Virus record (IMG/VR): IMGVR_UViG_3300030090_005562 | Location: 1 to 64,000 of that record | Source: a virus | Length of the DNA stretch: 64,000 bases | Strand: one strand, 5' to 3' | Notes under the pieces: generated by a model | The model's input: the letters and a program-made list of their open reading frames with translations, nothing else | The model's database searches: none | What the model was told of the DNA's origin: nothing | Position numbers and translations under genes: made by a program | Shown here: positions 42,023 through 51,000 of the stretch, piece after piece | How the letters are laid out: each line of letters begins with the position of its first letter | Numbering within the stretch: position 1 is the first letter of the stretch

Positions 42023-42392
42023 TAAAGACGATAGAGGTAGGCTAATATCCATGAATGATTTAATTTCTAGCATACCATTCACGGTTAAGAGGTTCATGGA
42101 CATCAGTGGAGTTCCTAATGGGCAGACAAGAGGATATCACGCACATAAAACTAATGAACAGTTGCTGCTTTGCTTTAAGGGTCGAGTGGTGGTTAGGACA
42201 GTGCTGAAAAACTCTGCGGGAGAGCTTGTAGAACAGTCACACGAACTTAATGAGGGCGACTTTTTACACACACCTGCCATGACATGGGGCGAACAAACTT
42301 ACTATGACGATGCGATTCTGCACGTTCTTTGCTCTAAAAAATATGATGAGGATGATTATGTCAGAGACTATGAAGAATTTAAAGAACTTTAG
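42009..42392 (+). CDS. dTDP-4-keto-6-deoxyhexose 3,4-ketoisomerase-like cupin (FdtA/QdtA family)
   Basis: 127 residues. DDRGRLISMN, PFTVKRFMDISGVPNGQTRGYHAHK, LLLCFKGRVVVRTV and HTPAMTWGEQ form the WxcM/FdtA cupin with the His-rich pocket. FdtA or QdtA moves the keto group from C4 to C3 of dTDP-4-keto-6-deoxyglucose so an aminotransferase can add nitrogen at C3. Immediately downstream of RmlB and near the DegT aminotransferase, it completes the core of a dTDP-3-amino-3,6-dideoxyhexose pathway. The acetyltransferase step, if any, is not seen. Confidence 0.85.
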   Translation: MLNINKDDRGRLISMNDLISSIPFTVKRFMDISGVPNGQTRGYHAHKTNEQLLLCFKGRVVVRTVLKNSAGELVEQSHELNEGDFLHTPAMTWGEQTYYDDAILHVLCSKKYDEDDYVRDYEEFKEL

Positions 42393-42843
42393 TGTTCTGG
42401 TTCCAAATACTGGAGCCAATCAAATATCATTTTGTCTTATAAATCAGGTGAATAGACTCTTTGACGTTCATCCAGAAATAGACGTTATGATATTTTACGA
42501 AAACATGCACAAGAATTGCATTCCCACTAACTTCGCCTGCATGGAAATATCTAGCGCGTTTAATCACAAAGGGCCTATGATAGCGACCACAGTTTCAACC
42601 GCTAGAAAATTAATTTCTTTTGCGTCTGAAAAAAAGTTTTTCTATGTTTGGGATTTATCGTGGGTGAGAAATTCTAGAGGCACACAGCAATACGAAGCAT
42701 ACAAAGATGTTTATTTAAATAAATCGCTTGAACTGATAGCTAGAAGTGAAAGTCACAAACAGGCTATAGAAAGCTGCTTCAATAGAGAGGTTAAGCATGT
42801 AATATCAGATTTCAAAATTGAAGATATACTGGAGATACTATGA
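42358..42843 (+). CDS. Hypothetical protein at the end of the glycan block, Rossmann-like
   Basis: Start chosen at ATG 42358 (MSETMKNLKNFSVLVPNTG) with GAGG six bases upstream; the in-frame starts at 42304 and 42370 are alternatives. About 161 residues. It has a strand-rich N-terminal half with NQISFCLINQ and DVMIFYEN, then KKFFYVWDLSW and a helical C-terminus. It looks like the N-terminal, acceptor-side half of a GT-B glycosyltransferase without a donor half. Function unknown. Its stop overlaps the next endonuclease ATG. Confidence 0.5.
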   Translation: MSETMKNLKNFSVLVPNTGANQISFCLINQVNRLFDVHPEIDVMIFYENMHKNCIPTNFACMEISSAFNHKGPMIATTVSTARKLISFASEKKFFYVWDLSWVRNSRGTQQYEAYKDVYLNKSLELIARSESHKQAIESCFNREVKHVISDFKIEDILEIL

Positions 42844-43619
42844 GCAAACTAAATGATAAAAAGTGGTGCAATAAACAATATTGGACCCTAGAGAGAAGTG
42901 TCGGAGACATAGCCCAGGAACTGGGAACTTATCCCAATAAAGTACGCAGGGCTTTAAAATCGCACGGTATTAAACTAAGAGACAAGGGGTCCGCACAGGC
43001 AGTGGCTTTAAAAAAGGGCCGCAGCAGCCATCCTACGAAAGATAAGGGGCACTCTGAGGAGTCTAAGATTAAAATTTCAGAATCGGTTGCTCAAAACTGG
43101 GAAAACTTGTCGGAAGAAGAGCTTGAAAGCAGGAGAGAATCAGCCAGAAAACAGTGGGCTAATATGTCTGAGGAAGACAGAATGAAGCTTAGAGAGGCGG
43201 CTGTTCCTGGTATAAAAAAGGCCTCTCAGGAAGGCTCTAAATTAGAAAAATACATTAGAGATAAATTGACAAAAGAAAGCTATGTGATAGAATATCATAA
43301 GAAGGGGATTGTGCCTAATGCTAATCTTGAGGTAGATATATATTTACCAGAGTTAGGCACAGCCATAGAGATAGACGGACCATCTCATTTTTTACCAATA
43401 TGGGGAGATGAGGCTTTAAGGAAAACAATAAAGTCTGACAATGAAAAAAACGGACTTCTTAGATATCATGGGATAATGGTTCTTAGGGTGGCGCAGAAGA
43501 AAAAGACGCTATCTCAAAAGGCTATGAGAGATACATGGAATAGTATTAAAAAAGAGCTTGAAGTTATATCTGTAAAGATGCCAACAAAATCAGAAAGATT
43601 CAAAGAAATAGAGGTTTAA
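42840..43619 (+). CDS. Putative homing-type endonuclease: HTH, NUMOD3 and EDxHD/Vsr-like domain
   Basis: 259 residues. Residues 15-48 look like a helix-turn-helix (RSVGDIAQELGTYPNKVRRALKSHG). Residues about 68-115 carry NUMOD3-like repeats (KGHSEESKIKISESV and later SARKQWANMS), a DNA-recognition module of phage homing enzymes. The catalytic core has Asp166 in EVDIYLP, Glu177 and Asp179 in AIEIDGPSHF and His183, the EDxHD/DUF559 pattern. Homing endonucleases spread by cutting cognate alleles lacking the insertion. It sits exactly at the right border of the glycan block. Confidence 0.75.
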   Translation: MSKLNDKKWCNKQYWTLERSVGDIAQELGTYPNKVRRALKSHGIKLRDKGSAQAVALKKGRSSHPTKDKGHSEESKIKISESVAQNWENLSEEELESRRESARKQWANMSEEDRMKLREAAVPGIKKASQEGSKLEKYIRDKLTKESYVIEYHKKGIVPNANLEVDIYLPELGTAIEIDGPSHFLPIWGDEALRKTIKSDNEKNGLLRYHGIMVLRVAQKKKTLSQKAMRDTWNSIKKELEVISVKMPTKSERFKEIEV

Positions 43620-43622
43620 TTT

Positions 43623-44555
43623 ATGACTACCAAACACGGATACGAAGATGTAAGCGTGAAGGATATCAGAGAAGAACTTAGGTCTTTAGGAGTAGAAGAT
43701 GAAAGTCTTTTGTCTCAAAGCAAAAAGCCTCTAGTTGAACTTCTTCTAAAAACTAAACAGGAAGACGACATACTGTTTGATAGCGATGAGTCTGACATTC
43801 TGTCTGCGGTTGATTCAGAAGCTTTGAGCGACGAGTCTTTTTTGGCTCAACCCGCATTTAATAGCGAGAACTGGTCGGAGTGGGTGCTGTCTCAATTTGC
43901 GGATGATGAATTGGAAAACGGCGCTCCAACCTGTGATGGCCTTCGTAGAGTTGCAGAAGATGTGCTTGGCCCAATAGCTAAAGTAGAGGTCATAAAAAAT
44001 GACACTCCAGCCGTATCTAATAAAGGAAATGCAACGGTTGTTGTAGGTATCACGATTGAGCCAGTCTTACTTGAAGGTCATCCAAGGCAAGGCAAATCAA
44101 TATATGTTGAAGATTTGGCAGATGCAAATAAACTTAATACGCCCGAGGAAATATTTAAACACCCTTCGGCTACTGCTGGCACTAGAGCCGAGTCTAGAGC
44201 GTACAGAAAAATGCTTAGGCTTAGAAAAGTTCTAACGGCAGAAGAGCTTGCCTCAAACACGCACACGGAGGAAGATTGGGCTCCATCAACTCCAATTACA
44301 GACCAGCAGATTACTGTGATAGACATGCTGTGCCAAAGAACAAATATTGATGTAGTAGACTTTATCAATTGTGGGGATGCTAAGTATGTCTGCATTGAGC
44401 AGGTTTCGGAGCAGTCTGCACAAAAGATGCTTCAGTATTTAAATAGAATTCAAAGAAAAGACGCCGAAAGACCTGATGGCGTAGAAACATACGACGAAAA
44501 CTGGAAGGTAAAAAACAATGACACAAGAGAAGAGAATTTTAGCAAAGGAGTATAG
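43623..44555 (+). CDS. SAP-domain protein, possible ssDNA annealing/recombination factor
   Basis: 310 residues. Residues 9-43 (VSVKDIREELRSLGVED and following) look like a SAP DNA-binding motif. The middle has NATVVVGITIEP and ATAGTRAESRAYRKMLRLR, which resembles the Arg-rich helix of Rad52/Red-beta-like annealing proteins. The C-terminal region (TDQQITVIDMLCQRTNIDVVDF) ends in helices. A role in single-strand annealing is plausible next to the probable ssDNA-binding protein that follows, but the family is not settled by eye. It begins three bases after the endonuclease stop and overlaps the next gene by 38 bases. Confidence 0.5.
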   Translation: MTTKHGYEDVSVKDIREELRSLGVEDESLLSQSKKPLVELLLKTKQEDDILFDSDESDILSAVDSEALSDESFLAQPAFNSENWSEWVLSQFADDELENGAPTCDGLRRVAEDVLGPIAKVEVIKNDTPAVSNKGNATVVVGITIEPVLLEGHPRQGKSIYVEDLADANKLNTPEEIFKHPSATAGTRAESRAYRKMLRLRKVLTAEELASNTHTEEDWAPSTPITDQQITVIDMLCQRTNIDVVDFINCGDAKYVCIEQVSEQSAQKMLQYLNRIQRKDAERPDGVETYDENWKVKNNDTREENFSKGV

Positions 44556-45069
44556 GATATATAAGCCTAACTCTAAAGGAAGCGGTGCGGCTTCCAAGTT
44601 TCAATGTAGAACTAAGTGGAAGACTGTAGACGGGGTTGATTATGCAGACTTAATACTGTTTTTAGAAACTGCTCAACAAACTGGGTACGACTCTAATAAT
44701 AACGCATCGTTTGCTTGGTCTTCAGGAGATAAAAACAAAGACAAGTCTGTTACAATGAAATTGGGTCTTCCTGATATAGGAGAGATACTTTTGGTGTTGA
44801 AAGGAAGAAAGAAGTTCGTTGGACCAGAGCCAAAACAGGGAAGAAGTGTTGAGCCTGGGCTTTATCATCAGAAAAAGAACGGCAACACTAGCCTTAGACT
44901 AAAGTGGAGCGAGGGTAGGCTGTATTTAAACCTTTCTTCACAAGATGCAAAGAAAAATGTAACCAAGGTTTCTCATAGCATAACTTCCGCAGAGGCGGCG
45001 GTTCTTGAGTCTCTACTTGACCATTTTATAGTTGAGTATCATGGCTGGGCTTACTCTAATAAGACGTAG
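44518..45069 (+). CDS. Probable single-stranded DNA-binding protein (Whirly/PC4-like)
   Basis: 183 residues. A beta-rich body with basic N-terminal segment, GLPDIGEILLVLKGRKKFVG, and a C-terminal unit (SLRLKWSEGRLYLNLSSQ, VSHSITSAEAAVLESLLDHFI) typical of PC4/Whirly-like ssDNA-binding folds: curved sheet plus terminal helix. It may coat ssDNA at forks, since no canonical OB-fold SSB was found in the window. The stop codon TAG lies inside the 3-prime end of the opposing virion gene: the last 14 bases overlap on the other strand. Confidence 0.5.
   Translation: MTQEKRILAKEYRIYKPNSKGSGAASKFQCRTKWKTVDGVDYADLILFLETAQQTGYDSNNNASFAWSSGDKNKDKSVTMKLGLPDIGEILLVLKGRKKFVGPEPKQGRSVEPGLYHQKKNGNTSLRLKWSEGRLYLNLSSQDAKKNVTKVSHSITSAEAAVLESLLDHFIVEYHGWAYSNKT
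45056..45069. other. Convergent gene overlap without terminator space
   Basis: The plus-strand ssDNA-binding-like gene ends (TAG) at 45069 and the minus-strand 2542-residue virion gene ends at 45056, so the two coding regions share 14 bp. No hairpin with a T-run is visible between the blocks, so transcript ends must lie inside the opposing gene or rely on a factor. Confidence 0.85.
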
Positions 45070-48000
45070 TGGTTGTTCCACCGTCATCGCTTGATGTGGT
45101 TGTTGTGGTGGATGAGGTTGTTGTTGTTGTTGTTGAGGTTGACGACGCTCCTCCTCCTCCTCCGCCATCAGAGCCATAGTCTCCCATAAAAATCGTCTCT
45201 CCTAAGACTAGCCCTTGTGGCATATAATATGTCTTGCCACTAATTTCAACCTTATCCGCTCTATGAACAGGAGAATTTATCTTTGCAGTTTCTTCGTTCT
45301 CAAAAACTGGATAATGCCCCTCGACCACATTTGATTGAGTAGACGTATCTACTGTATTTGCCTCTCTATCTCCAGCATCAAAATTTTGCCCAACACAAGC
45401 AGCTAGCCCTTTGGCGCAGCTTCTTCCCTTTCCTTCGTTATAATCAGCGTGATGAATCTGAAGCATCTTTTGTTTTTCTGCAACATTATCCCAAACTTTT
45501 ACTAAATCAATCTCTGCGTTATTTAATGGATTGGTAGCGCCCTGGAATTTATTTACACCTATTGCAAATTCTGCGCCAGCAGCGGCGGAAAAAGCCCTGT
45601 CGTGCTTTCCATCAACGGGCTGAATATGTACTATTGTGTCCTGCCCCTGATGTTCCACAAGGCCGATTATACCGTTTTTCCCTTGGCCTCCCTCCGCTTC
45701 ATTCGCTTCTTTGTCGTTAGCATTATGCCAGAAGAAATAATGCGTCCACTCATCACTTGCATCAATGCTACCGTATTGAGTACCCCCCTGTTTCTCTGGA
45801 ACACTAATATACTCAGTCCCTGAATCCCCTTCACTTGAAACAACAAAAATAAGCTTGCCGTTTTTATAGAACACTCCCCACCCGCCAAGTGTTTGGGGGT
45901 ATTCGCCATTCTGACCCATTCCGTAACAATGCGTTACAACACCCTCCATTTTGCCGGATGGCGCTCCTGTTTTTTTAAACCAAAATGATACTGCTACTCC
46001 ATAACCATGCTTGTGGGGATAACCATCAATTTGTCTGGCTATAGGAGGACCAACACCTCTTCCCCATGTGCCCCCATGAGACTCGGCCATATTCCAGCAC
46101 AAATTTTCCTCTTGTCCGCTTTTACTTGTGAAGAAAGCAGTTCCGTCAAATTTTGCAGATACATTTGTAAAATCAGAAAAATGGCCGTTGCCGTCTGGAT
46201 ATACGTGATAGCCGCGTGGTGTCTGTGCGCTTCCAAAAGATACCAAATCTTTATTTCCATTTCCAGCAGGAGCGACCCCTCCGTTGACGCCAGTTAGATG
46301 GTGTGGCTGAAGCTCTTGACCTATAGATTCGCATCCTCTGGCCTCAAATTCATAGCAAGCGCATGGAGAAAAATTATTGGCTGGTATGGTTTCTTGTGCT
46401 TGAGCTTGTGGGTTGCAATTTGTTTCCTCTCTATTTTCTTGCTCGCGTATATCTTTTGCTACTAAGTGTGATGGTTTTCCAGGGGTAACATAACTCTTAT
46501 GCAATGTCTTTATAACATATTGGTCTTCTGGAGAAAAGCTTGTGGGAGACGACTCTAGTATTTGATTTTTAAACTGATAGAATATACTGTCTGTGGCATC
46601 TCTTCCGTCGCAATATTTTTCTACGTCTTGACCCATTCCTAATACTTGAGTCAACTCTTCCATTGTGACGCTTTTTCTTCGAACCGGATGTTCGACCGGA
46701 CTAGGGTCATTGTTTCCTACCCAAACAAAGCCAGACTTAATAAATTTATTTGCATCAGCTCCAGGAGCGTAAAGCTGTCGATAGAACCCCGCAGTTCCCG
46801 CAGGCATACCGGGTGATTGGCCAAGGGCATTTTGAAATATTTCATTAAATTTTTCAACTTCAGAAAATATTACAATTATAGCGCCATTAAAAAGACTTAC
46901 GGTTCCAGTGGTATAAACTAAAGTTGGGCCCTCACCGCCCTTACTCATCAGCTCATTTAATTTGCTTATAGTTGTCTTCAAAGTTTGAACGTCTTCAGCT
47001 ATTGCGTTAATTTCGTTTCCGTCGTCGTCATACCAAAGAGCTTTTACTGGTACGTTTGTTTTCTTAAATCTTCTTACAGGTGCTGCCGCACCTTCTAATT
47101 CTGTACCCCCACAAACAGTTTGAAAATGAGGAAGCTCATTGTCTATTAGGGCTGGTTCTGGCGGTATTCCAGCTCCAAGCTCATTTGTACCACAGGCTTC
47201 TTCAATACAAACTTCAAATTTTTCATCTATACATCCTCTTATTGAGCCATAGCTATTTGGTCCACCAGTTCCTTCCCCTGCTCCAATAGTATTTCCCTCA
47301 TCATCAACAGGGTCCGCTGCCACGCTAGGAGGTATGTTTCCCGCGTTGTCTCCAACTAATTCATCGCAGCATTCTGGGCCGACAACACGTAATCTTAAAA
47401 ATTCAAACGAGCTTGCCTGCACTCTTTCAGTGATGTTATGATGATTCAATATTTGATTGCTAGGCACCCAATTAGTAATTCCATCAGAAATATCATTATC
47501 TGTGCTTGTCGCATAAAGTCTAGATGTTCCTTTTGCTGGGTCTACCTCTGGTCCTTGAACAGCGTTTTGGTCATAAGAAAACTCTGGACCGTAAAGATAC
47601 CAAGTTCCACCTTCATGAGCAACTCTGTAAGAGCCTCCGTCCCGCTTATTCCATGGAGAGCCCTTGCCGTTTGGGTTGTTTGTTTTATCGTCGCATGGAG
47701 AAGAAAGTTTTTTTGTGGAGCCACAAGCTACGCCGCCAACCTGTAAGCCGCCGCATTCATTTAAAGCCTGAAAAACCCATTGCACACCAGCATAAGTCCC
47801 CACCCAACTACTGGCGTTATCTGAATTAGCAATGATGCTTAGTGTTACGGGTCCCGAAGCCTCGCCAAAATTATGCTGTAAAACCACTGGGTCTTCCGCA
47901 CCCGGCAAAATAGTAACCTCTTCAACAGTTATATTTGTTTCCCCAGGTCTCTCCCATATTTTTGGTGTGACAATAGCTCCAGAAGCTGTTCTAGGCTCTA

Positions 48001-51000
48001 AGCAAAAAGCTGTATTAGAGTCATCTTTTTTAGTAACACACCAAGCAGGTACATTTTGAACATCTTCTGCGCTAGGGGCGCAATTATCAGGAGCCTCATA
48101 TCCAGAAACATAGCAGCCTCTAAAGTATTTGGCTGGTCCGGAAATACCGACTGTTAAAGACTCTGTGACATCTATGCACAAGTGAGTTGCGGTTGCAATT
48201 TTACCATCATTTCCACCTCCATCTACAGGTGCTGAGCCATACTTCTTGCAGCAGTAGCGGTATTCGGGCTTACTATTGGTTGCTGGTACGATATGCGTTG
48301 AGCCCCCATCTGCATGGCAATCTTCAATAAATTTACCTACTTTTGGGTCAGTATCTGGACCATATATTCCACCGGTTGGAACCCCCTCTCCTTCGTCACA
48401 AGAAGGGGCGTCTCCTCCAGGGTCTCCTGGATAGTTGTCTTCTCCACTTGATTCAGGCTCACAGCAGAAATTATAACGCGGTATGGGGGATGATGATGCT
48501 GTTAGTTCAAAGTTGCTCAAATCCTGAACACCAGAAAGCTCTTCCCACCCACCCTTTACAGTTTCTTCTGGACAATCAGGGAAATGTGAATTTGGGTCGG
48601 ATAGCTTGTACATAATAATCGGAAACCCAGGCGGTCCAGGGTTATAAGGAAACCATGTCCATATAGACCATTGAGTTACAGGGGTGGTGGCAATTGCGGT
48701 CGTCCAAAGTCTAATAAAATAGCGACCATCATCTTTTGCCCAAATATTTCTTCCGCCCTCACCGCCAAAGTCTATTGGTGTTCCGTCAGGCTTTGTTGTG
48801 GGATAATTTTCTGGCGCAAGATATTGATATGTACCATTAATTTTGAACACGGAGTCGTTTGGGAATCCAGACGCAGTTATAGTTGTGCTACAATCTAAAG
48901 GGGTTCGAGGCGCCGGTTGTCCCGGAATATGCAAAACAGTTCCACCTCTTTGCTCACACTCTTGTGTAAACTTCACCACATCTTCGTCACCGGTATTACC
49001 ATATATTCCATCTGTTGCCTTTTTGTTGCTTCCACACGCTTCGTTTGTATCCTCTCCGCCTGGAGGAGGAGGATAAAAGTTTGCTGGCCCAGAAGTTTCG
49101 TCTCCGCATATATCATATATCCCACCACAAGCAGCCGTGCCGCATACAACAGGACCAGCACGAGTGGTGCTACTGCAACGGTAATCATCGGATGTAACGT
49201 CGCTGACACCGCAACCGTCAACATAACTCAAAGTGTATGTAACGCTCGGGATACCGCTAGAAAATTCGACGGGCATAGATTTTATATCTAAAAGTGCATA
49301 TATAAAAGAAAGCTCTCCTTCCGGAACATTTTGATTTTCAATCCGAATATTGCAAAAGTCTTTCTTACCCCGTGTTTGTCTACCGACAATCACTATAGCG
49401 TTTTCTTTAAGGCCGCCACCAACCCCAGTATTGCGTTCTATCTGTCTAACAAACTCCACAATGTTGCCTTCTGCAAACGTCAGCATTTCCGGCGGACCAT
49501 CAAAAGCCTGATAATCTGAGAGTGGTATGTCCTGGCCATCAGAGTCGAGAGACCGATAAAAAGAATAACAGCCAGCTAAAGGACCGTCTCCGACAATGCA
49601 AAAAGCCACATCATCTTCGTAATTAGTCGTGCAGCAACCCTCAGACGACAAAAGACACTCTTTGATTGGGACCAGTTCAAATTTGCCGCCTCCATATGAA
49701 GCGATGAAAGAATCGCCTTCTTTATCAAACACCATAGTAAGATTCTCGCGATACGTTAAACTAAAATACCAACTGCCGTACTGCTCGACAAGTGTAATCT
49801 TGGGATTTCCAAAAATCGGGCGAACCTGCACCCAACTCACCGTATCGCCTTCAACATTTCTAGTGTAACACCCTTCAACCAAATCTGAAATTTTTACATT
49901 CGAGCCATCAGGAAGCTCTACTTTATCATTTACCGAAGAAATATCATCCGTTACACAAAATGCTGGAATTTTTTTTATGTTTTCAATATTTTGATTGCAC
50001 GGTATACTACCAATAGTATTCTCGCCCTCTCCTGGAGACAAAGAGTCTCCTTCGCCAGAAGTTGGAGGAGACGCAGAGTCACTCCCACTGCTTGGTTCTT
50101 CTGGAGTTGTCGGCGGTTCTTCCGGAATAGGCGGCGTGCTTTCGTCACAATCGTCAGATTGGCAGCATGTCCCACTAGATATTTGAACATTTGAATTTTG
50201 GTGAGGAATGCTTACTGATTGCCAAGCATAAATGGAGTCGTTTACAGTTGGTGGTGAATCTGAAATAGTACTTCCAAGGTATGGATGGTAAAATAAAACC
50301 GAATGATGATGACCCGAACCCGTGCAGGATGCGTTGGTAAGAGCTGATAATTTACTACTAATATCAGCGGCAGTATCTTTACTGGATATAACACTTTCGT
50401 ATAGCATTGAGATTATCTTCTTATCAAGGCAGAAAAAGTCGAAGGGGAAATAGCCCTCGTCACTATACCGTGCGGTTGATTTGAAAAGGACGGTATCAGC
50501 TGTACCCTGATGAAAATAGTCCGCATCGTCATCGTCTATTTGAGGGGATTTTAGCAGTCCGAGAGACTTAGCTATAGCTTTTCTTATAATTAAATTTCTC
50601 TCGTCCCCTGTTCTATCTTCGTTAATATAAATCTGAGCGCGTGAAAAGTTCTCAGAATCGAAATAATTTCTAACGTCGACGAAAAATCTCTGGTTCGCGG
50701 GCATAAGACCTCTAGCAGCTAGACCGTCGCTGCTATAATAACCTCCATTTCGGTAGCCTTTATTAACAAATTTAAACCTATCCTCGTCGCAAAAAAATAA
50801 ATGAATTGCTCCGGTAGGAGGTTCTGTTCCAGCAGTTTGTCCAGCTGTTGTAACTTCAATAGTTTTTCCAATATCAAGCTTACTAAAGAGAGAGTTTATA
50901 TCTGCAATAACTTTGTTAATCTCGGTTAAATCGTCGGAGGTTGCCCCCTCTATAATGTTTATGTAAACATTTTCATCGGCCCATTTTTTTATTGTTTCCG

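Noticed and set aside
17265-42843. A bacterial LPS/O-antigen chromosomal locus
   Set aside because: No Wzx, Wzy, WaaL or bacterial housekeeping genes are seen, and the block lies between phage replication and phage ssDNA-processing genes with the same overlap style.
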